A stretch of DNA of 64,000 nucleotides from Gammaproteobacteria bacterium (GTDB lineage: Bacteria > Pseudomonadota > Gammaproteobacteria > GRL18). The first letter of the stretch is position 1; every line of letters starts with the position of its first letter. This document shows positions 56,960 to 64,000 of the stretch, in pieces. Both the position numbers and the translations under genes were made by a program. Under the pieces are notes generated by a model. It saw only the letters and a program-made list of their open reading frames with translations, was not told the DNA's origin and searched no databases. The stretch is from contig WFNB01000014.1 in NCBI GenBank assembly GCA_015488755.1, forward strand, positions 30,644 through 94,643, in the 5' to 3' direction.

Positions 56960-58327
56960 TTACTTGGTATTAGAATATTTTGTATTAAGTCCTACTAAGT
57001 ACTCTAGCTTTTCTTTTAGTTTAATTTCCAAGCCTCGGGACTTTGGCTGATAGAAAATAGTCTGTTGCAATTGAGGTGGTAAATACATTTGCCCTGCTGA
57101 AAAGGCATCCGGTTCATTATGAGAATAACGATAGTCTTCACCATAATGTAATGATTTCATAAGAGCGCTAGGCGCATTACGCAAATGGACAGGCACATCT
57201 AACGTACCAGATTCTCTCGCACAATCCATTGCATCATTAAAGGCAGTATAAACTGCATTGCTTTTAGGAGCCAAGGCACAATAAATAGCGGCTTGGGCAA
57301 TGGCTCGATTACCCTCCTTTGCACCTAAACGCTCAAAGGCATCCCAAGCATTAAGAGCCACTTGCATAGCCCTTGGATCAGCATTACCAATATCTTCTGA
57401 GGCAATCGCTAATAAGCGCCGAGCAATATATAAAGGATCACAGCCTGCATCCAGCATACGAGCCATCCAGTAAAGCGCACCGTCAGCAGATGAACCACGA
57501 ACCGATTTATGAAAAGCAGATATCTGATCATAAAATAAATCACCACCTTTATCAAAACGCCGTGTGGTACCCGATATTACTTGAGAAATGGCATCTGAAC
57601 AAATAGTATCATCATCACGTAAATCCGCTGCAATTTCTAATAAATTTAATAAACGCCTAGCATCTCCATCTGCTGCCATAACTAAGTGTTGTTTATCTTG
57701 CAAATCAATATGAATAACTTGTTTACCTAAACCTGTTTCCTTATTGCTTAAGGCTAAGTCCAATAATTGCAGTAATTCTATCTCAGATAAAGACTTAAGT
57801 AAGTAAACTCGTGCTCTGGAGAGCAAGGCATTATTTAGTTCAAAGGATGGATTTTCTGTGGTTGCACCAATAAAAATAAAGGTACCATTTTCAATATAAG
57901 GCAAAAAAGCATCTTGCTGAGACTTATTAAAACGATGCACTTCATCAACAAATAAGATTGTGCTTTGCTGATAAGTCTGCTGATACTGTTGAGCCTGCTT
58001 AATTGCCTGACGAATTTCTTTAACGCCAGAAAGCACAGCCGATAATGATAAAAATTGTGCCTGAGTATAGTGTGCCATTAATCGGGCAAGCGTTGTCTTA
58101 CCAACCCCAGGAGGCCCCCAAAGGATCATTGAATGCAATTTACCTGTCTCTAAGGCTATTTTTAAGGGTTTAGCCTCCCCAAGTAAATGGCTTTGACCAA
58201 TGTAGTTGTCCAAATCAGCTGGTCGCATCCGCTCAGCGAGTGGTTTAGAATCCAACATTTTGTCATTATCTATGGTCATTGAGCGACTATCAGAGAGTAA
58301 GTCTCTTTGTTGGTAATCTCCCGTCAC
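56960..58327 (-). CDS. rarA: replication-associated recombination ATPase RarA
   Basis: RarA (MgsA) is a clamp-loader-like AAA+ ATPase that acts at stalled forks. The 455-residue protein has [20 protein letters not shown], Walker [17 protein letters not shown], Walker [15 protein letters not shown], the sensor [12 protein letters not shown] and [18 protein letters not shown]. The listed GTG start overlaps lolA by 1 bp; ATGs at 58279 or 58258 are nearer to the conserved start. It follows lolA, the conserved lolA-rarA order. Confidence 0.95.
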   Translation of the reverse strand: MTGDYQQRDLLSDSRSMTIDNDKMLDSKPLAERMRPADLDNYIGQSHLLGEAKPLKIALETGKLHSMILWGPPGVGKTTLARLMAHYTQAQFLSLSAVLSGVKEIRQAIKQAQQYQQTYQQSTILFVDEVHRFNKSQQDAFLPYIENGTFIFIGATTENPSFELNNALLSRARVYLLKSLSEIELLQLLDLALSNKETGLGKQVIHIDLQDKQHLVMAADGDARRLLNLLEIAADLRDDDTICSDAISQVISGTTRRFDKGGDLFYDQISAFHKSVRGSSADGALYWMARMLDAGCDPLYIARRLLAIASEDIGNADPRAMQVALNAWDAFERLGAKEGNRAIAQAAIYCALAPKSNAVYTAFNDAMDCARESGTLDVPVHLRNAPSALMKSLHYGEDYRYSHNEPDAFSAGQMYLPPQLQQTIFYQPKSRGLEIKLKEKLEYLVGLNTKYSNTK

Positions 58328-58968
58328 TATTGCTCTGCTGCCCCAATAACATCAACACCTTCTGGGGCAATAAAATTAAACTGGCGCAGAGCAAAAGGTT
58401 TATTAATTTGAATATTTGAGAACTTTAGCTCAGTAACTTGACCAAAGCTATCATACATCACCATTTGCATTAATTTTGTACCATTAAAGGCTAATAATAC
58501 CCGTTCAAATGTCATTTCTTCTTTTTTTGCAAGTAATTGCACCCAATGGTAATCATCTTTTGTCTCATTAATAAAATTGCTCACATGATAGTGCTTATAG
58601 ACATTGGTGTTACTACTGAGCAATAAGGCGGGGGAATCACCAATACCTTCATCAAGTGCTTTAATACTAACCTGTTCTAATTCCACATCATAAATCCAAA
58701 TAGTTTTACCATTAGAGATGTATTTTTGTTCAGCGGGTGAGACGTATTCAAGAATAAATTTATCTGGACGACTGAGCGTTAACTGTCCATTAGATTGTTC
58801 TAATAGTTTGCCATACAAGGTTTTTACCGTTTGTTCAAAATCAACTTGCATTGTTAATGTCGTTTGAAAGAACTGATCCAAGGCTTTATTATTTGCATAA
58901 GCAGTATTACTGGTGCTGACAAAAATAAGAAAAATACAGATAAAAAGTTTTTGCATTATAAAAGGCAC
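58327..58968 (-). CDS. lolA: outer-membrane lipoprotein carrier LolA
   Basis: LolA carries lipoproteins across the periplasm to LolB. The 213-residue protein has a signal peptide ([18 protein letters not shown]), then [53 protein letters not shown] and [17 protein letters not shown], the family core. The length is typical. ftsK, often upstream, is not present: the sequence beyond is a gap of 443 bp and then foreign-looking genes. Confidence 0.95.
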   Translation of the reverse strand: MPFIMQKLFICIFLIFVSTSNTAYANNKALDQFFQTTLTMQVDFEQTVKTLYGKLLEQSNGQLTLSRPDKFILEYVSPAEQKYISNGKTIWIYDVELEQVSIKALDEGIGDSPALLLSSNTNVYKHYHVSNFINETKDDYHWVQLLAKKEEMTFERVLLAFNGTKLMQMVMYDSFGQVTELKFSNIQINKPFALRQFNFIAPEGVDVIGAAEQ

Positions 58969-59115
58969 TCATAGTTAAATAATTAGCAGATAGTATACAA
59001 TTAATTTACCGACAACTAAAAAAAAAGAAGCACTTATTTAAACCTAAATAAATCAGTTGAACCTACTGCGAATGTCCATAGCACTGAATCTACAAGACTT
59101 TCTAGAACATTTTGA

Positions 59116-59313
59116 CTTCACCCGGGTGGCTACGCCCCGAAGGAAGTGCCACAACTGGTGGTATTTCTGAAAACGCTGTTCTGTGCCAGAGAAAAAGGAC
59201 GGGGGCAGGTCAAATATCTGACTGATGAAGTGATGGAAATACCAGTCTCAGCTATAGAAGCCTTGCATAAGGAAACCATTCACTTATATGATAAGTCACA
59301 CCCGGCTAATTAA
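59116..59313 (+). pseudogene. 3-prime remnant of an unidentified gene
   Basis: A 65-codon frame without its own good start reads HPGGYAPKEVPQLVVFL then KYLTDEVMEIPVSAIEAL and HKETIHLYDKSHPAN before TAA. The last part faintly resembles the cytoplasmic end of Na/phosphate cotransporters, but I cannot be sure. A short frame from ATG 59072 (MSIALNLQDFLEHF) may be its shifted start. The base use is richer in G and C than in lolA. The rest of the 443-bp gap (58969-59411) shows nothing else. Confidence 0.4.
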
Positions 59314-59411
59314 AAAAGCCAGAAAACGAGAAGCACTTATAAGAAAGGAAGACTGCGCTTAATAGCAGGTTCTTTTTCTAATCAATAATCCCATTAAACA
59401 TAGGACAAAAA

Positions 59412-60176
59412 ATGTACCGATTTTTTATGAGTTTCATTATCTTTATATTAATTACTGTTTCAGGACAGGCTTACTCAGAGACACTCCGGGTGGGTGTATC
59501 AACCAATTATCCACCGGTGATTTTTAAAAATAATGGAGAGGTTTTGGGTATAGAAGCCGATCTTGCCAGGGCAGTGGGTAAACAAACTGGTATGGATATT
59601 AAATTTGTTGAAATGCCCTGGGAATCACTGGAAACGGCATTAAATGATGGTAAAATTGATGTGGTTATGTCCGGAGTGTCCGTGACCAGTAAACGTCAGC
59701 AGCGGGTTGATTTTAGCAAACCCTATATGGTAATTGGGCAAATGGTGCTTATTAAAGCCGACAATATTATGACTCTGTCGTCTAAAATGTCCATGTATCA
59801 GTCTGGTCGTCGCTTTGGGGTGGAAAAAAACACCACGGGGCAGCATTATGTAAACGACACATTCCATGCAGCTAAAATTATAGCTTTTGATACCGTGGAG
59901 CAGGCTATAGCCGCTCTTAAAGCCAATAAAATTGATTATTTTGTGCATGATGCACCGACTATCTGGAAATACACCGTTCTGCCTAAAACTCAGGATCGGG
60001 AATTATTCGGTCTTTATGAATATATGACTGAAGAACCTCTGGCCTGGGCGGTTAAAAAAGGCAATACCAAACTGCTGGAAAAATTAAATTCAGCTCTGGC
60101 AAAACTAAAAAGCCAGGGACTGGTCAATCGTATTACCAATAAATGGATCCCGTTAAGAATTGAAGTCGGGAAATAA
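59412..60176 (+). CDS. periplasmic amino-acid-type solute-binding protein
   Basis: The 254-residue protein has a signal peptide (FIIFILITVSGQAYS) and the family-3 solute-binding fold: LRVGVSTNYPPVIF, GIEADLARAVGKQ, MPWESLETALNDGKIDVVMSG and VDFSKPYMVIG. No permease or ATPase gene is adjacent, so it may be an orphan binding protein, or act in sensing. The OsmC gene starts 5 bp after it. CTG codons dominate for leucine, unlike genes before 59 kb. Confidence 0.87.
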   Translation: MYRFFMSFIIFILITVSGQAYSETLRVGVSTNYPPVIFKNNGEVLGIEADLARAVGKQTGMDIKFVEMPWESLETALNDGKIDVVMSGVSVTSKRQQRVDFSKPYMVIGQMVLIKADNIMTLSSKMSMYQSGRRFGVEKNTTGQHYVNDTFHAAKIIAFDTVEQAIAALKANKIDYFVHDAPTIWKYTVLPKTQDRELFGLYEYMTEEPLAWAVKKGNTKLLEKLNSALAKLKSQGLVNRITNKWIPLRIEVGK

Positions 60177-60181
60177 ATAAA

Positions 60182-60637
60182 ATGTCAGAACATAATATTA
60201 CCCTGAACTGGGAAAAACAGACGGAATCATTTGATTATACTGCGTACAATCGTGATCACACCTGGGATTTTGGTCATGATCTGGTGGTTAATGCCTCCTC
60301 AGCCCCTGAATTTATGGGAACGCCTGAATATGCCGATCCGGAACGTGCTTTTGCTGCGGCATTATCCAGTTGTCAGCTATTGTTTTTTATTGCCATCTGC
60401 TCAAAAAAACACCTGACTGTTCAGCATTACAGCGATAAAGCAACCGCCTTTCTGGAAAAAAATGACCAGGGCGAACTGATCATCAGCAAGGTGATTTTAA
60501 GGCCGGAAGTCGTGTTTGCAGAGGGAATAGAGCTTAGCCGGGAGGCGCTGCTAAAAATTCATCAGCAGGCACATGAACGCTGTTTTCTGGCCAGATCTGT
60601 GCGTTCCGAGATAATGATAGAGCCTGTGTTTAATTGA
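60182..60637 (+). CDS. OsmC-family protein
   Basis: The 151-residue protein has the OsmC/Ohr layout with a catalytic-type Cys in SSCQLLFFIAICSKK and a later ERCFLARSVRSEIMIEP. Such proteins reduce organic hydroperoxides by a Cys pair. Here the first Cys (SC..L) and the second near RCFLA are both present. It is cotranscribed with the binding protein and its end overlaps the DUF2062 gene by 8 bp. Confidence 0.85.
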   Translation: MSEHNITLNWEKQTESFDYTAYNRDHTWDFGHDLVVNASSAPEFMGTPEYADPERAFAAALSSCQLLFFIAICSKKHLTVQHYSDKATAFLEKNDQGELIISKVILRPEVVFAEGIELSREALLKIHQQAHERCFLARSVRSEIMIEPVFN

Positions 60638-61178
60638 TGTTGTCATTTCCGGCTGCATGCCGGGCCGCACGCCTGGCTTTGCGTTTTTTATAATGTTTAA
60701 CAACATGCAGGCGCCAGAGCAGTCGGATAGTGGCATAACCCAGTACTGCACTGATCACTCCAAAGATAAAACAGCCCAGTAAAAAGGGTTGCCAGATCAG
60801 ATGAATTTGATGGCTGAACCAGTCCAGTGTCAGTTTATAATCACTTTGTAATGCCTCCTGCCCCATGACCCGGGCACCTACCAGATAGGCTGCGTAAAAT
60901 AATGGCGGCATGGTGATGGGATTGGAAACCCAGACCAGGGCCACCGATATGGGTAAATTAACGCGCACAAAAATAGCCACGGCAGCAGCAATAATCATTT
61001 GTGAAGGTAAAGGGATAAAGGCAACGAATAAACCTACGGCAAAGGCACCGGAAACCGAACGCCTGTTAAAATGCCAGAGGTTGGCATCATGAAGTAAGCT
61101 TCCAAAAATTTGTAAATGTTTATGCTCCTTGATGGTTTTATGATCGGGCATATATTTTTTTATCAGCTTTTTTGGCAT
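60630..61178 (-). CDS. DUF2062 membrane protein
   Basis: With ATG at 61178 the protein has 182 residues; the frame extends further into comEC, which I think is not coding. It has SVSGAFAVGLFVAFIPLPSQ, VNLPISVALVWVSNPITM (two membrane segments), a third segment near FLLGCFIFGVISAVLGY and a basic tail. This is the DUF2062 family, commonly next to comEC in gammaproteobacteria. Function is unknown. Confidence 0.88.
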   Translation of the reverse strand: MPKKLIKKYMPDHKTIKEHKHLQIFGSLLHDANLWHFNRRSVSGAFAVGLFVAFIPLPSQMIIAAAVAIFVRVNLPISVALVWVSNPITMPPLFYAAYLVGARVMGQEALQSDYKLTLDWFSHQIHLIWQPFLLGCFIFGVISAVLGYATIRLLWRLHVVKHYKKRKARRAARHAAGNDNIN

Positions 61179-61219
61179 AATACAGATAACTTTAGTTTTA
61201 AATTTTTGGAAAGCAAGCA

Positions 61220-63685
61220 ATGCGCACAGGGATTGTCGCGTTTTTGGCTGGAAATATGACGCTGCTTTATCTGCCGTATTTCCCCAAAACATCTATTATT
61301 CTGATAGTTTCTATCTTACTGTTGATTTTAACAGGCTTATTATACTGGGTTAAAAGAAAATATCTCTATTTAACCCGACAGTTTCTGTCTTTGTGTTTTT
61401 TGAGTCTGTGTTATGCAGCAGGTTTTGTATGGACCGCATTATATATTGTTTATGCACTGCCTGAACTTGATCTGAAACAATTAGAAGGTAAAACCATACG
61501 AGTTAAAGGGCAAATTGTCTCCTTACCTCAACCGTCCTTTTCCAGCACATCTTCCTATAAAAAAGCACTAAAAACTCGCTTTGAGTTTAATATTCTCTCC
61601 AGAGAAGTGGAACATAATGGCGCTGTGCTTCAGGATAAGCAGTTTACCGGTAAAGTACGTTTAAGCTGGTATGGCGGTTATCAGAAAATTGACTCCGGAC
61701 AATTCTGGGTACTGGATATTCGCCTCAAAAAAAATAATGGTCTGCAAAATCCCGGGGGCTTTGATTATGAGCAATGGTTATATCAGAACCATATTCAGGC
61801 CAGTGGTTATGTGCTTAAAGGTCATAAATTTAAAACCATAGAGACTGCTTCAGGAACACAACTTAGGCAGACTATTGCTCATAAGCTGGATAAAGCGCTT
61901 AAAAACAACCCCTATAAAGGTCTGTTTAAAGCCCTGGCCATAGGCTATCGAGCTGAACTGCCTGATAATCAATGGCAGATTTTTTTTCGTACCGGAACCA
62001 ATCACCTGATTGCCATTTCAGGTTTACATATTGGTCTGCTGTCAGCACTGGTATGGTCTCTGGTATATTATCTGTGGCGTCGAAGTCAGATGCTTAACCA
62101 GATCATCCCGGCAGTATTTGCTGCCGGTAGTTCGGCATTGCTAATGGCAAGTTTTTATGCTGCTATGGCCGGTTTTGCTATTCCTACCCAAAGAGCACTG
62201 GTTATGCTTAGTGTGGTTTTTATAGCCGTCATGTTTAAACGGGAGTTTACACCGATTTACATTGTGCTCTGGGCATTATTAATTGTATTAATAATGGATC
62301 CCCTGAGCAGTCTGTCAGCAGGTTTCTGGCTCTCTTATGGTGCGGTAGCCATTATTATGCTGGCTATTTCTGCTCGTCTGTCACATAGCCGGGGAGTCCG
62401 GGCAAAGATCAGCAGCTTTGTCAGAGTACAATGGGTTATATTTATTGGCCTGCTGCCTTTAATGGCCATATTGTTCAAACAGTTTTCAGTCACTGCACCG
62501 CTGGCCAATCTGGTCGCTGTACCGCTAATGAGTCTGTTTATTGTACCTGCCACCCTGTTTGGCACCTTGCTGAGTCTAATATTTCAGCCGCTGGGAATGC
62601 TGCTGTTTAACCTGCTGCAATGGCCATTAGATGCCTTGTTCTGGTTTCTGGCTTATCTCAGTGAGTGGTCAGGCAGTCTGTATTATATTCCGCAACTATC
62701 TTTATGGGTCATTCTGCTGATGATTGCTGGTAGTTTATGGCTGCTTATGCCCAGGGGCTGGCCTGGACGAAGTTTAGGGATACTATTGCTGATACCGGTT
62801 ATTAATATAACCGCGCATAAACCACCAGCCGGGCAGATAAGGCTAACCATGCTGGATGTGGGGCAGGGGCTGGCTATGGTCATACAGACCCGGCAGCATA
62901 CTATGGTGTACGATACTGGGGATAACTATTCAGCACAGTTTAATATGGCAGACAGTGTGATTATTCCATTTTTAAGATCACGTGGAATCAGACACATTGA
63001 CCGTTTAATCATCAGCCATACGGATCGAGATCATGCAGGCTCATATAAGGAACTAATTAAGCATTTTTCTGTGGCTGAAATCATCTCCGGTGAAGCATCT
63101 TCGGATTTCTTTGATAACTTTAAAAAGCATACTCACAAGCGCATCAGTCAATGCCAGAAAAATGATAAATGGTGGTGGGACGGGGTATTGTTTGAAGTAC
63201 TGTCACCGATTATAGCATCACCTTTAGCAGAAAGTCTGCGGGTATCAGGGAATAATAAAAAAAGCAGCCAGAAAAAGAATAATAACCAGTCCTGTGTTAT
63301 CTATATTACGGCTCAAAATAAATTTAGTTATCTGCTAACTGGGGATATAGAGAAAAAAGTAGAAGTTAAACTGCTCAAAAATTATCCGGATCTGACAGTA
63401 AAAGTTCTGCAGGTGCCTCATCATGGTAGTAAAACATCATCCAGTGCCTCGTTTTTAAGCAGGATAAAACCACAGATGGCGTTATTTTCTTATGGCTATC
63501 GAAACCGGTTTCGGCATCCTTCAGAGAAAGTAGTTCAAAGATATCAGAAAAAAGGGGTAAAATTGTACTCAACGGCCAATGGTGCTATTGATATTAAAGT
63601 GGATTTAACCAATAATTCACTGTTGGTGACACAGCAACGATTAGTCAATAAACGATTCTGGCACCGTGACGCAGAAGCGTTTTAA
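61220..63685 (+). CDS. comEC: DNA internalisation competence protein ComEC/Rec2
   Basis: ComEC forms the inner-membrane channel for single-stranded DNA in transformation. The 821-residue protein has the N-terminal DUF4131 region, the competence membrane core (GTNHLIAISGLHIGLLSALV, AGFAIPTQRALVML, SAGFWLSYGAVAIIML) and a C-terminal metallo-beta-lactamase domain from about residue 535 (LTMLDVGQGLAMVI, ISHTDRDHAGS, LQVPHHGSKTSSS). All parts are intact. It is divergent from DUF2062 and followed by an ExbB-type gene, a common order. Confidence 0.95.
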   Translation: MRTGIVAFLAGNMTLLYLPYFPKTSIILIVSILLLILTGLLYWVKRKYLYLTRQFLSLCFLSLCYAAGFVWTALYIVYALPELDLKQLEGKTIRVKGQIVSLPQPSFSSTSSYKKALKTRFEFNILSREVEHNGAVLQDKQFTGKVRLSWYGGYQKIDSGQFWVLDIRLKKNNGLQNPGGFDYEQWLYQNHIQASGYVLKGHKFKTIETASGTQLRQTIAHKLDKALKNNPYKGLFKALAIGYRAELPDNQWQIFFRTGTNHLIAISGLHIGLLSALVWSLVYYLWRRSQMLNQIIPAVFAAGSSALLMASFYAAMAGFAIPTQRALVMLSVVFIAVMFKREFTPIYIVLWALLIVLIMDPLSSLSAGFWLSYGAVAIIMLAISARLSHSRGVRAKISSFVRVQWVIFIGLLPLMAILFKQFSVTAPLANLVAVPLMSLFIVPATLFGTLLSLIFQPLGMLLFNLLQWPLDALFWFLAYLSEWSGSLYYIPQLSLWVILLMIAGSLWLLMPRGWPGRSLGILLLIPVINITAHKPPAGQIRLTMLDVGQGLAMVIQTRQHTMVYDTGDNYSAQFNMADSVIIPFLRSRGIRHIDRLIISHTDRDHAGSYKELIKHFSVAEIISGEASSDFFDNFKKHTHKRISQCQKNDKWWWDGVLFEVLSPIIASPLAESLRVSGNNKKSSQKKNNNQSCVIYITAQNKFSYLLTGDIEKKVEVKLLKNYPDLTVKVLQVPHHGSKTSSSASFLSRIKPQMALFSYGYRNRFRHPSEKVVQRYQKKGVKLYSTANGAIDIKVDLTNNSLLVTQQRLVNKRFWHRDAEAF

Positions 63686-63725
63686 ATCAATACTCATTGT
63701 AAACTCAATAAAATTAGGAAAATTC

Positions 63726-64000
63726 GTGTTTGAATTAATTGTTTCCGGCGGCTGGATGATGGCCCCGATTATTTTGTGTTCTATACTGGCCTTCACTATT
63801 ATTATCGAACGGTTCCTGACATTGCGAGAGCAGAAAATTGCCCCCTCAAACCTGGCCGAACAAATTATCAAATGGCATCATAAAAAGCGCATTACTACTG
63901 AAATCATAACAAAATTATATAATGATTCCCCTCTGGGGCGTATTCTGGCGGCGGGATTGCGCAATATGAACGGTTCGCGGGATATTATGAAGGAAAGTAT
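63726..64000 (+). CDS. MotA/TolQ/ExbB proton-channel protein, 5-prime part
   Basis: The gene starts at GTG 63726, after AGGAAA, and runs off the window with about 91 codons seen. The start FELIVSGGWMMAPIILCSILA then FTIIIERFLTLRE is the first membrane helix of the ExbB/TolQ type usually found after comEC and before exbD, msbA and lpxK. It would drive energy transfer to the outer membrane. The full length is not seen. Confidence 0.88.
   Translation, partial: MFELIVSGGWMMAPIILCSILAFTIIIERFLTLREQKIAPSNLAEQIIKWHHKKRITTEIITKLYNDSPLGRILAAGLRNMNGSRDIMKES

Noticed and set aside
59072..59170. Short gene from ATG 59072
   Set aside because: It stops after 32 codons and the better-looking protein pattern continues in another frame, so it is more likely part of a decayed gene.

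Overview
The window looks like a chromosomal segment of a low-GC gammaproteobacterium. Support comes from the block trpF-trpB-trpA-accD-folC-dedD-cvpA-purF, the pairs orn/rsgA and lolA-rarA, comEC followed by an ExbB-type gene, hda, and a MetZ sulfhydrylase. HpnD/HpnE squalene-synthesis genes, a PEP-CTERM protein and a CbbQ/CbbO-type ATPase pair fit an aquatic, possibly sulfur- or methyl-oxidising lineage. I cannot name the genus. I recognised no rRNA, tRNA, integrase or insertion-sequence gene.

Layout. 0-8 kb: the end of an AlbA_2-domain gene, a small unknown gene, hpnDE, a YciK-like dehydrogenase, and a large transporter-PAS-GGDEF-EAL fusion. 7.9-15.8 kb: the minus-strand biosynthetic block for tryptophan, fatty acids, folate and purines. 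16-17.6 kb: a membrane histidine kinase. 17.7-28.2 kb: a compact CRISPR-Cas locus. 28.3-31.6 kb: a periplasmic unknown, a DUF1853 gene and metZ. 31.9-39.6 kb: an acetolactate-synthase-like enzyme, small and membrane unknowns, a frameshifted aldo/keto reductase, cbbO/cbbQ-like genes and a BON-LysM protein. 39.7-44.2 kb: a PEP-CTERM protein, orn, a Ste24-like protease, cytochrome c and rsgA. 44.4-47.3 kb: a thioredoxin-like protein, a gluconate-dehydrogenase subunit-3-like protein and a GMC oxidoreductase. 47.4-58.9 kb: secreted unknowns, an HDOD protein, a K+ channel with a separate RCK protein, hda, a PLP enzyme, a Crp/Fnr regulator with a DUF2892 protein, a Sel1 protein, rarA and lolA. 59.1-64 kb: a visibly more GC- and CTG-rich stretch with a gene remnant, a solute-binding protein, OsmC, DUF2062, comEC and the start of an ExbB/TolQ gene.

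The standout is the CRISPR locus. Six genes on the minus strand are joined by stop/start overlaps or a 2-nt gap: cas6, a CorA-type membrane protein, a short Cas10-like palm protein with DGN and GGDE motifs but no HD domain, a two-domain RAMP protein (Cas7-like plus Csx10/Cas5-like), a 1213-residue RAMP protein with three Cas7-like modules, and a 94-residue unknown. They run toward a four-repeat array. There is no cas1/cas2, no separate small subunit and no obvious ancillary nuclease. I read this as a reduced type III system in which the backbone is fused into two proteins and the output may be a nucleotide signal acting on a membrane effector.

Dispersed palindromic elements of about 110-170 bp, each with internal hairpins carrying a GGATG core, lie near 30.2, 44.3 and 47.3 kb.
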